A stretch of 64,000 bases of DNA, from assembly GCA_027946555.1 (NCBI GenBank), contig JAPEVC010000167.1, positions 1-64,000 on the forward strand, in the 5' to 3' direction. The notes beneath the pieces are model-generated. The model was given only the letters and a program-made list of their open reading frames with translations. It was not told the origin of the DNA and made no database searches. The translations under genes and the position numbers were made by a program. This stretch comes from Gnomoniopsis sp. IMI 355080. Its lineage: Eukaryota; Ascomycota; Sordariomycetes; Diaporthales; Gnomoniaceae. The first letter of the stretch is position 1, and every line of letters begins with the position of its first letter. Below, piece after piece: positions 35,729 to 47,709 of the stretch.

Positions 35729-37018
35729 ATGGCGCCCCGTGGTCTTGTTTTCGTCGATGGCAGCACCAACGATATCCTGCAGGAGATTGCCGACTACATA
35801 AAGGTTGGCGATGAGATCAAGCCGCTGCTCGAGAAGGGACAGACCGAGGAAGCCCTCACCACGATCGTCAAGGCCTCCTCCGTCCTGAACTCGGCACCAG
35901 AGAAGGAATTCGGTCCCGCCTACAACCTGCTCATCTACGCCGTCATCAACCACTCGAAAGAGCCAAAGAAATACCTCCAACCCATCTGCCAGAACCTCAC
36001 CAAACCCATCACCTCCTCCCCCGCAAATGGACGCGACCTCGCACTCGGCAGCTTGTCCACCATCTTCAACCTGCTCGCCAAGAATGACCCTGTACGGTTC
36101 AACGTCTTCATGCAAATCGTGCGCTTCGTCAAGATGCACAACATGTTCGACACCATCAAGCCCGCTCTTAAGAACGTCCCCGGCTGGCTCGAGGCCTGGG
36201 GCACCGAGGAGGAGGACAAGCAACGACTATACGTGGAGCTCGCTGACGCCGCCGAGGCCGCCGACGAGAACAAGATAGCATACGAGCACCTCCTCGAGGC
36301 CCTGCGGACCTTCGATGCCGATGACAAGGACGATATCGCCTCCGAAGAGGCTCAAAAGATCTCCCTGCGCGCCCTCAAGATGATCCTCGTTATCGACCGG
36401 CCGTGGGCCTTCGACTTCCAGGGCCTTCGGATTCTCGCCCCTGTCCAAGCCCTGGCCGACTCGCACCCCGTGTACGCGCAGCTGTTGGACATCTTTGCTG
36501 AGCAGGACCTGGAGGATTTCAACGACTTCAACGATGAGCACGAGGGCTTCCTCGAGAAGGAGAAGCTGGACCACCAAACGCTGCAGACCAAGATGCGACT
36601 CCTTACATTTGCCAGTATTGCGGCCGCGCACCAGGACCGCGAGATCCCCTACGATGTGATTGCAAAGGGCCTCCAGGTCCCCGTGGAGGAGGTGGAGCTC
36701 TGGATTATCGATGTGATTCGCGCGCAGCTGGTCGAGGGCCGTATGTCGCAGCGAGATCGGGTGTTCAAGGTCCACAAGACCATCTACCGTGTCTTTGGCG
36801 AGAAGCAGTGGCGCGAGCTGCAGAGCCGCATCGACATTTGGAAGAGTACGATAAACCACGTCCACGGAGTTCTACGATTGCAACAACAGGAGACCGAGAA
36901 GACCAAGGAAAGGCAGCAGCAGGAGACCGAGAAGAAGCTCGCAGGTGCTGGTTTTGGTGATGGTTTCGGTGGAGGACGTGGTGGACGTCGGGCGCAGAGA
37001 AACGATAATGACGATTAA
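35729..37018 (+). CDS. eif3m: Translation initiation factor eIF3 subunit M
   Basis: Single exon, 429 residues, starting at the ATG after CCCAAC (MAPRGLVFVDG); the frame is open upstream but has no good earlier ATG context. It has a helical-repeat body and a C-terminal PCI domain (RLLTFASIAAAHQDREIPYDV, then VEEVELWIIDVIRAQLVEG), followed by a charged coiled segment and a Gly/Arg-rich tail ending RNDNDD. eIF3m is part of the eIF3 complex that binds the 40S subunit during start-codon scanning. The length matches the family. It lies head-to-head with cds1 and converges on ura6. Confidence 0.95.
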   Translation: MAPRGLVFVDGSTNDILQEIADYIKVGDEIKPLLEKGQTEEALTTIVKASSVLNSAPEKEFGPAYNLLIYAVINHSKEPKKYLQPICQNLTKPITSSPANGRDLALGSLSTIFNLLAKNDPVRFNVFMQIVRFVKMHNMFDTIKPALKNVPGWLEAWGTEEEDKQRLYVELADAAEAADENKIAYEHLLEALRTFDADDKDDIASEEAQKISLRALKMILVIDRPWAFDFQGLRILAPVQALADSHPVYAQLLDIFAEQDLEDFNDFNDEHEGFLEKEKLDHQTLQTKMRLLTFASIAAAHQDREIPYDVIAKGLQVPVEEVELWIIDVIRAQLVEGRMSQRDRVFKVHKTIYRVFGEKQWRELQSRIDIWKSTINHVHGVLRLQQQETEKTKERQQQETEKKLAGAGFGDGFGGGRGGRRAQRNDNDD

Positions 37019-37476
37019 GTTCGAGTGGTGTGAAGAGCGCATGATCATTCTAGAAAAACAAAACAATATCCTTCTGAGTTGAGTTTAACTCGGAAGTAAT
37101 GACCTCTGTACGGGAAGCAGACCAGCCGTCTCTTTCCTGGTTATGGGTTGTGTGGAATGATATATTCCTGACCATGGTTCGGGGCAGGGACATCAGCCCC
37201 AGGTCATGTTCTGGCGTTAGGAGGATAGAGCAGGAAAAGAGCTGTCTTCGAAATATACCTGCATTGTCGAATTATGCTCGATGATCTACAAAGGTCCATT
37301 CCCTTAGACGTATGCTCAATGTATTTATCGCACCTGTGATATCTAGGTCTGTTTGCCCAAAGCCATGCCCTTTCTATTCATATTTAGTGTATATATTCAA
37401 GACTTCATCAACACCCGGCCCGCACGTCCAGCGTCCGCCACCTCGCACTCGCAAAACCCTTGGTGGTCCGAGTCCT
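37019..37476. other. Convergent 3' region of eif3m and ura6
   Basis: About 460 bp. Nothing but 3' flanks seen. Confidence 0.6.
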
Positions 37477-38180
37477 CTAGAATTCCTCTCCGAGTCTCTC
37501 CCTCAGCGCCTCCCTCGTCTTGGCCTCTACCTCCTCGGGGGATGGCGTAGCATCAATCTTGACGACGCGTCCCTGCTTCCCAAAGTACTCCACCACAGGC
37601 ATGCTCGTGTCCACAAAGGTGCGGAACCTCTTCCTTATACTCTCCTCATTGTCATCCGCGCGCCCGCTCGTCTTCCCCCGCTCCAACAGCCGCGCCTCCA
37701 TGGCTTCCTCGGGGCAATCGTAAAACAGGACGAACTTGGCCCCGCACACACTCTCCTCGAACTTGAGCGCCTGGTCGAGCTTGCGGGGGAAACCGTCGAT
37801 GAGGAAGCGCTTGGAGGTGGGCAGGGCGGCCTTCATGGCGTTCTCGAGCAGGGCAATGGTGACCTCCATGGGGACGATCTTGCCGTCCTTGATGTAGTCT
37901 TTGATGAGCTGGCCGTACTCGGAGCCTTCGCGGTCCTGCTCGGCGCGCAGCAGGTCGCCTGCGCTCAGGTGCGTGAAGCCGTAGCGGTCGACGAGGCGGG
38001 AGCATTGGGTGCCTTTGCCGGCGCCGGGGCCGCCGAGGACGAAGATTACTGGAGGACGGAGTCGCTGCGTCAGTTGTCTGGATTTTGAGGGCTGGGAGTT
38101 GCGAGGCGAGAGGACTCGAAGCAGGGCCCTTTGAAGGAAGAGGGCAAAAGGAGCTTACCTGTAGCATCAGAGATAGGCAT
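37477..38180 (-). CDS. ura6: UMP/CMP kinase (uridylate kinase)
   Basis: Model complement(join(37477..38048,38159..38180)), 197 residues. The first exon is only 22 nt (MPISDAT) and is joined over a 110-nt intron to VIFVLGGPGAGKGTQ, the P-loop. HLSAGDLLR, LIDGFPRK, VLFYDCPEEAM and RADDNEESIRKR follow, the complete set of NMP-kinase motifs including the NMP-binding and lid regions. It phosphorylates UMP and CMP with ATP in pyrimidine nucleotide synthesis in cytosol or nucleus. The tiny first exon is easily missed by gene callers; without it the P-loop exon has no start. The two exons keep frame (phase 1). Confidence 0.95.
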
Positions 38181-39264
38181 TTTGTTAATTGGTTTGAATT
38201 GGAGGGATGGTGAGTGTCTGCTTCAGGTACGTATGGCCACAGGATAGGGATCAAAGGTGGTTGCTGTTCAAGTTGAAGGCTAGAAGAAGAAGGCGGAGAG
38301 GTGAACAGGACCCTGATCGACAGTTTAGTCGAATCGATTCGAATTGGCAGCTTAAAGTCGGTGACGTGCCCAGGTGTGGTGGGGTCTTCTTTCAGGGGCA
38401 ACCCCCTTCGTGGAATTCAATGCTCGCCCAGAGTGGTGTCTCAGTATAACCTCGTGTCTGTGAAACACTCTCATATAATACATTCGAATTCAATATGATG
38501 AGCTGGCTCTTGATCCAGCACTTGTTTCCATGGTTGTCGTTGCAATGATTCATGCCTGACTACAACAACGTGGTCTTGAAGCTCAGTGATTCCAAACAGT
38601 GTATAAGCCTTGAACCAGTTTACCTGCCTAGATATTTATAAGTTAAGGTCTGTACCCATATGTTCTACACTCTATGGTTAAAAACCCCCAGTGTGCGGTG
38701 GTTCCCAATTCGAATGCGTAAACATAGCTGTGGTCTGAATTACAGGAGAGTATCCGTCTGACCTAGCAACCGCTCGCCACCCAATCCTTTTTCCACTTCC
38801 GTCCCGTTGGCTTGGAAAGTTTAGGCTCAAACCAAGACGTTGGCATTCAGGCATAACGATACACAAATTGTTCGAGATCATATTTGCGTTTTCCAAGCGC
38901 CATGCTTGTATGAAGAGCTGGCTCCTTATCCTACCCTTCCGCTCATTCTCCAAACATTGGCTGTCACAAAAAAGAACGCAGCGAAATGCAACGTGAACTT
39001 GTCCGATCAACTTCAATTTTTAGACTAGACAAGTTGTCGACCCCCAGTCTGGACTCTAGGTCCCGAATTACCAAAGCGAACGGTAGACGAAATGTCTCGC
39101 ATTCCTCGCAATGCCGCATAAAAGCCAATAGATACAAGAGCGGTTTCTCAAAGTATATGCCCAATCCCAACGCCGTGGTATAATAGGTCAGCTCAGTCCC
39201 AACGTGAGCTGCAATAATAACATAAGAAATCCCCAGAGCACACATCATCATCACCCATCATCAT
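38181..39264. other. Intergenic region upstream of ura6
   Basis: About 1.1 kb holding the ura6 promoter and the 3' flank of the next minus-strand gene. No gene recognised. Confidence 0.6.
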
Positions 39265-40890
39265 CTACTGAAAGTTGAAGCTCGTTTTCGCCGCTGGCGG
39301 GCTCTTGACAGCCTGCCCAGCATATGCACCTGGAATTGGCACACTGTCATATACCGGCTCATCCGCCCCCGGTCCCACAGTGATTGAAGGTACGTCCGGC
39401 TTTGGCTGCTGTGGGGGGAAAGCCTCTACAGGCGATGGCTCCACAGGCGACAGACCAGGCTTCCTCGTCGCACTCGGTGCCTTGGGTGGTGGTGCCTGCA
39501 GCTTGAAAGGCTTGTCGAGACCCCTAGCCGCTGCTGTGGCTGCAAAGCCGCTCTGGGGTTCGGGGACGCGACCGCCGGGGGTGAAGGGGTTCGACTCCTC
39601 AATGTCGCCAAGAGAGCGGTAGGCTGCCGGCGGCGGGAAGCGAGGGGACAGGGCTTGCTGCGAGTAGGCGCCGGGGGACTTGGGTCCATAGACGGAGGCG
39701 AAGGAGGGTGACTTGGGGCCAAAGCCCGGGGTGTTGGGGGCTGATTGCGATCGCAGCTGGGCTAGGTAGAGGTCGGAGCGAGCCTTGTCGCGCATATCCA
39801 TGGACTTCATGAGACGGCGCTTGCTGTAATATCGGTAGAAAACGATGGAGTAGAGGGTGATTGAGATCACCTCGACGACGACTTCGATGATGATGCAGAC
39901 CAAGCCCCAGTTCTGTGAGATGTTAGCAAAGGAACTCGCCCATATGGAGCAGGTAATTGGAAACTCACTTGAAGTCGGCAGACGAGCGAGTAATCGACCT
40001 GTTCGCTGAAGAGCGCATGGCGTAGATTGTTGTTGCACGACCAGCCCCATAGGTCCTGGTCATTGCTGGTAGCTTTCGCATGTTGCAACACCGCGAGGCT
40101 GACCAGCCAGATCACCATGCTGACGACAAACCATCCAACGGCGAATAGCGTGTAATAGACGCCGACCTTCGCAGCCCTCTTGTGGCCTCCACGCACGTAA
40201 CCGACAAATACCATGATGCAGATGAGCAGCGAGATACACGCAGAGGCGAGGATGAGACACTGCGGTACAATACTGGTGCCAACGGCCCATGCGGGCAGAC
40301 CGTTCTTAGCTGTCAACTCCTTGGTCGTGTTGAAGATGGTCAGTGTGGACGACAACATGGCGAGCACAATGAGACTGCAGCTGAAGTTCACACCTCGGAG
40401 GGCGAACTTCGCCATCCGGACTCGGGTCTTCACTTTCTGTAAAGTTGGTCAGCGATCAAGGCTCTTGACAGATGGCGCTAATGCTAGTACATACCAAATC
40501 CTTTGCCTGCTCGACATCTGTACCTGCCTCCCTCTTCTCTAGAACCTGCTCTTCCCTGAACGTCGGGCTGAGTGGGTTCAATCCTCTGCCCGGTGTTCCT
40601 GGCACCCGCATTGCACTCTTCAGCGGCGACCTGGGGCTCATCGGCATGGTGGCAGATTCCCGGTTGTTGTTGATGTACCCAAATCCAATATCTGCCGGCT
40701 GTGATTCTGGAAATACGTTCTGCTCTCCCCGCGGCTCCACAGGCGAGTGGATGCTGGTGGCTTCAGCAAACCGTGGTGTCCTTGGGGGCTTGCCTAGTGA
40801 TGATGTGGTAGAAGTAGAATCTGACGAGGCTTTCCGCACAGGTTCAAGGTTGAGAGCGGCGGGCCGCTTCTTGTCGTCGTTCAGACCCAT
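39265..40890 (-). CDS. Four-helix (MARVEL-like) fungal membrane protein of unknown function
   Basis: Model complement(join(39265..39912,39969..40436,40495..40890)), 503 residues, all joins in phase 0. A cytosolic, Ser/Pro-rich N-terminus (about 140 residues with many SP sites) precedes four hydrophobic helices: NFSCSLIVLAML, QCLILASACISLLICIMV, YYTLFAVGWFVVSMVIWLV and VCIIIEVVVEVISITLYSIV. A long Pro-rich tail follows, with FGPKSP/YGPKSP repeats and further SP sites, ending TSFNFQ. The topology resembles MARVEL or tetraspan proteins, which organise membrane domains or cortical structures. The repeated SP sites suggest proline-directed kinase control. I recognise a conserved type but no named gene. 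Confidence 0.8.
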
Positions 40891-43749
40891 GGCGACAAGG
40901 GTATATGATGGAGACCAATATGAAAAAGAAAAATCACCAACGTCGGACTGAAGATGACTGAGATCAAGGAAAGACAGATGCCGTATATTTGTTGACGAGC
41001 AACTGGGTGATAGAACAACGGAAAAAAGTGAGATAGTCGAGGCCAGCTATCGAGAAAGGGAAAAAGCTCCAAAGGTCCGGCTTGGTGGGAGGGCAATGGT
41101 TTTCAGTTGCCGCCAGCCACGAGGAGGGGCGATCTCATTTGACCCTTTTGGGAGAGTGCCGCTGCGTTCTGCATGGGTGTATCAGTGGGTGACACGAGTA
41201 GAAGCAATCAGGGTTCCATACGCACAGCAAGGGTACACGGCGCCAGCTATTGATCGACAAGCTGATAGGACAACCGCCTTGAGTGTGCCAATGTAAGCCG
41301 GCGACTCCTGATGGAGGATAGACGCTGGATGTGATTAGAGAAGCGCCGAGTAGGGCTACCGTCTCGACTGCGAGGTAAATTTGGTAGTCTGCATGTACAG
41401 CTAAATACAGTGCGATGCTGACAAGATGGTGGGATTGTTGTGGGTCAGACTAGAAAAGGTGACGGCGAGGGAATCTGTTCAAGCAAGGCTCGTGAGAATT
41501 TCTCGCGATGTAGGAGAGGGGCTCGGAAAGATACAAGTATGGGCGAGGCGTACGGGCGCCGAGCAAGCTCAGTCAACCATACATACCACATCACCACGCA
41601 CCGAAAATATCACATCGCTTCCACACTGCATAGGGCGGGACGAAGCTCCCGAGGCGAGGCGAGGAATACACGGTATCTTTTGGCGCCATCCAAGCCCTTG
41701 TCGTTGCAGTCCCGGACTTCCATATTGAGCTTTGGCACAGTGATTGGCTTGCGCGATGGGCCTCCACCCCATTCTCCGGCTCTGTTCAATGAGTGCAAGG
41801 GCGTCTGGTTGGTGGCAGGAGACTGCGGGCCCTGGGTGCAGATGCAGAAATGCGCCTGGAGCGATGCTCTGGTTGGTGAACTGGGCGGCTATGTGAGTGC
41901 GCGATGGCATGTCGTGAGGGGACGTGCTCGAGACCCTTGTCGACTTGACCAGCTCTTTCCGGGATCAAGATACCCACAATGCAACCTTCTCTCCAAGTAC
42001 AACACCCTATTGGCCACTCGCATGCAGCTTGTGCCCAATCACCTCGATGCCTTGCATCCTCAGCGGCAAGCAACATGCACATGCAACCGAGTCATCCTGA
42101 ACCTGGCTGCCTGGCCGCATCACATCGACAGTGTCACCATCACCTATTGCTAGGAGGTCAATTGCCATTTACACCGTCGTATCGTCAACCATGACTTGGC
42201 CTGCTTGGCAAATGAGATATTGGCCACCTTGCTGCCGCGGAAGAATCACCTTGGTAAATGTAGACCAAATCTCTTAGGCCGACAGGGCGTTGTTCTCTTT
42301 TTTTTTTTTCCTTTTTTTTTTTTTTTTCAAAGCTCCGAGCTTGCATCCTAGCTTGCAGTCGTCTTGGGCCCAAAGTCTCACAGCGTCGTGTTACGCAAAT
42401 TGCCCAAGCATGGCCAAGTCACTTGAAGAGACTCTGCAGATTGCGCCAGCGGGTGGCATGCAGGTCAGATGCTGCGAGGTTCTGTGTATTCCTAAAATAG
42501 GACATCGCGAGAACACTAATTGGTTACGACTATCCAATATCGGCAGTGATATATGCCACCGCACATGCCCAGCCTAAGCTGCATAGTATAGTCCTCAAGC
42601 TAGTGCCAGTTTTCGTAGCGTCCTCCTATTTATAGTTGATGGACAGAGTTACTGCTGCTTCGTGAAGAACAATGGTCCATTTTCGACGGGACCAGATCGT
42701 TGAATGTGGCTCCGTCCCGGTTTATTTCGTAAGCTTTGCAGATTGTCGATCAATGAAGATCCAAACGCTGTCCAGATGATTCCACAGCATGTGCTACTAA
42801 CTGCGAAGCTCGAGCCGAGGACGTAATAAAGCAAATTGAGTAAGTAAGCGCCGTGCTCACACCATTTCCCCCAAGTTTTACCTTTGCTTGGGTAGAAGTC
42901 TCATGTTTGAAGGCGAAGGTTCCCAAATTGGATATGTGTGATGCAATGATCATTCCTTTCATCAAAGATATCACTTTCAGCCCCTATTGACAATCACAAC
43001 TCACAGTGAGGATCATTTGGCGACAAAACGTCTCCCCAGGGCTGTGACCAAGCCAATGGCTGCGGTCGACAGGCCAGGCAAGCATTTGAACTTTGTGCGC
43101 CCACGAGAACATACCAAACGGTCTCGGCCAATAAACTTTCAGTCGGTAGGCTGCTAGTCCTCCAGCGCTTCATCCTGTGATCTCAACGCCGCCCAAAAAT
43201 ATGAGGCCGAAGCCCGCGAAGGTGGACCTGCGGCCTTTACCTGCTGCTCCGGCCATAGTGGATATCCAGAGCATATCTTGATATGGTCAACGCAGTCATA
43301 GAGAGTATTCCCCGGCGCCATGTTGTGCGACAGCCTTCTCAACGACCACGAAAGGTAAGATATGGTCTCGTGAATCGTCCTCCCTAGGCTTAGGGGAATG
43401 ATAGGCGCGGTAGAACAGCAACGAATCAGACTTGGGAGTCAAAGCTTCGACCATATTCGCGCTTTTTCCTACTCTGAGGTATTGCATTCCTCCGCGGGAT
43501 GCGTGAATAAGCGCTATACCATAGTGCCTGCCACTGGGCATTCCCGTAGGCAGTCAAAAGCAATGCAGCTCAACGGTCAACTATAATGTCGCTGTGAGAA
43601 GTAGTTGCTCCTAAGTTCTGAGAATGGAAGACAGTAAACAGAAACGGAGCTGCTCGAAGCGACCACATACTTTCGTCAACATAGACAGTTGCGACTGCCG
43701 CATAGCTTGATTTGATCCAAGTATCTTGTTGAGTATCTCGTCGGCCATC
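40891..43749. other. 2.9-kb intergenic region
   Basis: Must hold the promoter of the four-helix protein. A 237-codon frame (41440..42153 +) lacks an ATG start and any motif. Small minus-strand frames at 43154..43541 are not recognisable either. A T12-CC-T16 tract lies at 42298..42327. Confidence 0.5.
42298..42327. repeat. Poly-T tract (T12-CC-T16)
   Basis: Two T runs separated by CC in a gene-free region. It could be a mutated retroposed poly-A tail on the minus strand or a simple-sequence tract; no target-site duplication was recognised. Confidence 0.85.
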
Positions 43750-44861
43750 ATGGGTGCTCCTCCGGAGAAGACCATCCTCGTCACCGGTAGCAATGGCTTT
43801 GTGGCTGGCCTCATCGTCAAACTAGCCCTGGCGAAGGGCTACAAAGTACGGGGTACTGTCCGCAGCGAGTCTTCAGGAGCCAAATTGAAAGCCACGTTCC
43901 CCGAGTACGCCGCGCAGCTTTCGACGACCCTGGTCCCAGATATCACTGTTGTCGAGGATTACGAACAGGCCCTGGATGTCTCGATCACCGAAGTCATCCA
44001 TTGTGCGTCGCCCTGCAGCCACCACCACCTTGTAAATATTCGGGCCGAGCTTCTTGACCCGGCCATTGGCGGAGCGGTGACTATCTTGAACGTGGTCCAG
44101 AAGTACAGCAGAAACGTCCGTCGTGTCGTGACAACAGCTTCATTCGCTTCGAATCTGGATGTTTCGAAGGGTCTACGTGGCGGCTACACGTATGACGAGC
44201 ATGATTGGAATCCAATGCTGTATGAAGAGGCCTCAACAGCTTCAGTCGCTGCTGCGTACTCGGCTTCGAAGGCCCTTGCCGAAAGGGCCCAGTGTGATTG
44301 TGAGTGACCCCGGGCCTAAGTCCACCTTCAGCACTTGTCCAATCACTGATTCCAGGTCTGCGTTCCAGGGTTCGAAAAGAACAAGCCGGCCTTCGATCTT
44401 GTAGCCCTTTTACCCGCCTGGCTATTTGGACACATGTCCGGCCCGTCGAGAACCTCGACCATCTGAGCCAATCGACCAGCGCTCTCTGGGCGTTGGTGGA
44501 CAACGAGGAGATCCCATCGCCTGATTTCATGGGATTCGTCAACTCTTGAGACGTTGGATGTGCACACATTGCGGCTCTGGAGATACCAGAAGCGGGTGGA
44601 CAGCGATTCATCCTGGCTCAACACTTTGACTATCAGAGTGTTGCAGATGCAGTGAGGGAGGCGTCGCCAGAGTATGCGAGCAGAATTCCCAAGGGAGCTG
44701 TAGGTGCAGGGTGGAAGCAGATGGAGGACCATGAAGTATATGCCATCAATGCAACCAAGTCTGAGAGAGTGCTTGGTGTGAAATATGCGTCTCTGGCTCA
44801 GAGTATGAAGGATTCATACCTTGAGTTATTTGAGGCAGAGAAAAAGGCGAACAAAGCTTGA
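43750..44861 (+). pseudogene. Broken NADPH-dependent ketoreductase (Gre2/DFR-like extended SDR)
   Basis: Exon 1 (43750..44299) is intact: ILVTGSNGFVAG dinucleotide site, VIHCASP, RRVVTTASF, and YSASKALAE with the catalytic YxxxK. A 69-nt intron leads to exon 2 at 44369 (FEKNKPAFDLVALLPAWLFG). Two lesions follow. After LFG near 44430 one base is missing relative to the expected reading, and the match continues in another frame (HVRPVENLDHLSQ). An in-frame TGA at 44547..44549 stands where the family has Arg (VRDVA-AHIAAL). After it the frame is again perfectly family-like to KKANKA at the end. The protein would be truncated after about 230 residues. Both lesions could be sequencing errors, but two independent ones favour a recent pseudogene. 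Confidence 0.75.
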
Positions 44862-45585
44862 GATGTGCTCTCCGGTTCCCATGCTGTATGGTATGGAACA
44901 GCAGATCTTCATGGCTGACGGGACTTTGTTCTTACGGATGGACAGTTGATTGCACCAAAGTAACCATTTGAATGAAGAAAAGTAGAAGACGAAAAAGAGT
45001 TTCCCTACATGAAATGAGGTCTCTGATAGAATCAAGAAATTCTTGGCCCAACTAGTCCATTCAAAGGGATCTTGACCAATTCTCGCGAGTAACGACTTGA
45101 TGGCAGAGTTTGTTATAAGATCTTTTCGTACAGCGACTTGAGCTTGATGTTTTGAGACGCTGTCAGTAGAAGATAGCAAGAGCGCTGTTACTTTGATCCG
45201 GTGAAGTCCTCCTAAACCGGGAATGTCGAGTTCAGAAGCTTTGGCCGGGATAATTTAAAGTGGTCTTTGGCGGGGTTTAGGTATCGGCTACTAGCGCGAT
45301 ATCTGACCCAGCTAGCAGGGCTAGGTATCTTTTTTCGCCTTCAAATCAAGTGAGTCAACCTTTCCTAACTCAAACGAAACGCAACCCATTGTCTATCCAC
45401 AAGACAATCGCAACTCCAAAACCCTCCTTTCGCTTCTCGACCCCGGATTCCTCGTCAAAGATTCGAGATTCTCATTTCGGCACCGAAGAGAAAAAGAGAA
45501 CCCAGTGCCTAGGAGAATATTGCACGAGCCGAGTGCCCCACTGCATCTTCGACCTCCATCATCACTATCTCGACGAACCTTGACC
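44862..45585. other. Intergenic region and GCD11 promoter
   Basis: About 720 bp. The last 200 bp before GCD11 are C/T- and A-rich leader-like sequence. No gene seen. Confidence 0.6.
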
Positions 45586-47170
45586 ATGGCGGCAAACGGC
45601 GAAACAGATAAGTTGGGCAATGACATAATCGGGTCCGACAGTGAGGGCTCCGAGGTTGGTCTTTCTGACCACGAGATTGAGGAGGAGAAGCCTCTCAAGC
45701 CTGCTCTGAAGAAGACTGCGCCTGAACCCGCCGTCGCGCGACCACCTCTGCCTCCTCAGACCGAGCCTAAGGATCTCGACGTATCCTCCCTTAGCCCTCT
45801 CACCCCCGAGATCATTGCCAGGCAGGCCACCATCAACATCGGCACCATCGGCCATGTCGCTCACGGAAAGTCTACCGTCGTGAAGGCCATCTCTGGCGTG
45901 CAGACGGTTCGCTTCAAGAACGAGTTGATACGAAACATTACCATCAAGCTTGGATACGCCAACGCGAAGATCTACCAGTGCGACAACAAGGAGTGCCCAA
46001 GACCTGGCTGTTTCCGCAGTTACAAGAGCGACAAGGAGGTCGACCCTCCCTGTGAGCGTGATGGATGCAGCGGAACATACAGGCTGCTCAGACACGTCTC
46101 GTGAGTTAGACCGCCCACCGCGCGTGAAGATCGCGTTGTGCTAACCTATTAGATTCGTCGACTGCCCGGGTCACGACATTCTCATGAGCACCATGTTGTC
46201 AGGAGCCGCGGTCATGGACGCCGCGTTGCTTTTGGTCGCTGGCAACGAAACTTGCCCTCAGCCCCAGACCTCCGAGCATTTGGCTGCTATCGAGATCATG
46301 AAGCTCGACAAGATCATCATCCTGCAGAACAAGGTTGACCTCATGCGAGAAGAGGCTGCCCAGCAGCACTACCAGTCGATATTGAAGTTCATTCGTGGCA
46401 CCGTTGCCGGCAAATCACCCGTCATTCCCATCTCCGCCCAGCTGAAGTTCAACATCGACGCCGTCAACGAGGCCATCGTCAATACCATACCTGTCCCCAT
46501 CAGGGACTTCTCCCAGGACCCCCACATGATTGTCATTCGATCCTTCGACGTGAACAAGCCCGGTGCTGAGATTGATGAACTGAAGGGCGGTGTTGCTGGT
46601 GGCTCCATTTTGCACGGTGTGCTCAAGCTCGGCGACGAGATTGAGATCCGGCCCGGTATCGTTACCCGTGATGAACAGGGCGACCTTAAGTGCACGCCCA
46701 TCTTCTCGCGTATCGTTACGCTCAACTCTGAGTCCAACGACCTCAAGTACGCCGTGCCTGGTGGTCTGATCGGTGTCGGTACCCGCATTGACCCTACTCT
46801 CTGCCGTGCCGATCGTCTGGTTGGTTTCGTGCTTGGTCTCAAGGGCAGACTGCCTGATATTTACTCCGAGATCGAGGTCAACTTCTATCTGCTGCGGCGT
46901 CTTCTCGGTGTTCGCACCGCCGATGGCAAGCAAGCCAAGGTCGAGAAGCTGGCCAAGAACGAGGTCATCATGGTCAATATTGGCTCCACCTCGACAGGCG
47001 CAAAGATTGCCGCCATCAAGAAGGATGCTGCCAAGCTCATCCTTACCAGCCCTGCATGCACGAACATTGGCGAAAAGGTGGCCCTCTCTCGCCGTATCGA
47101 AAAGCATTGGCGTCTCATTGGTTGGGCTACGATTTCTGCTGGTATTACCCTCCAGCCCAGCACTAACTAG
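45586..47170 (+). CDS. GCD11: Translation initiation factor eIF2 subunit gamma
   Basis: Model join(45586..46100,46153..47170), 510 residues. The start is the ATG in ACCATGGCG. After an acidic N-terminal extension the GTPase domain begins with INIGTIGHVAHGKST (G1). A Cys-rich zinc knuckle follows (CDNKECPRPGC ... CERDGC), then VDCPGHD (G3) and LQNKVDL (G4), then domains II and III with RADRLVGFVLG and GEKVALSRRIEKHWRLIGW. It binds GTP and initiator tRNA-Met as the core of the eIF2 ternary complex in the cytosol. The 52-nt intron splits the Ser codon before FVDCPGHD. Length and motifs are fully normal. Confidence 0.96.
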
Positions 47171-47709
47171 ATTATTGTGTCATGAAAAAGGCGTTGGTGG
47201 GCTGAGATGCATAGAGATTCTTTGGCTGCTAAATCCATGGATCTGGCTGTTCGGGGCCTTGAGCCATGTATGTAGGGGGTTAGGAATATCAAAAGCTCAG
47301 AACGGAGAATTGAAAGTTGAACTGTTCAAATCTGTATGGGGGCAACCACACGTGAGACCCCCACTATGCTTGTCTGCGGCGCTGTCTCTCCCTTTGATTC
47401 TTGATCAGTTGAGCCTTCGCTTTGTATGTGCTTTCCACTCAATCCACAACAGGCACGGAAACGATTGCCAGCACCACGTGCTGCCATGATCTAGCACGTG
47501 GGAAATATAAACATGAGCCGCTGGTTATTCAGATTCAAGAATTGATTAAATATTTATGTTTGGTGCCTTGCTGACTTCGCTTTCTTCATAAAATCCGTCA
47601 GGACAGCTTTGCGTCTATCAATATACGGGCGAAAGCACCCTTGATGTGAAGCAGACCAGCAAACAATACTGGGCCAGCATCTTTCGTTTGGGGAATCCGG
47701 TTCTTTTCT
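47171..47709. other. Convergent 3' region of GCD11 and the Laa2-like gene
   Basis: About 540 bp, no gene. It contains two CACGTG hexamers near 47475-47500, of unknown relevance. Confidence 0.55.

Noticed and set aside
41440..42153. 237-codon frame upstream of the four-helix protein gene
   Set aside because: Begins with GTG rather than ATG, has no family resemblance, and lies in an expected promoter region.
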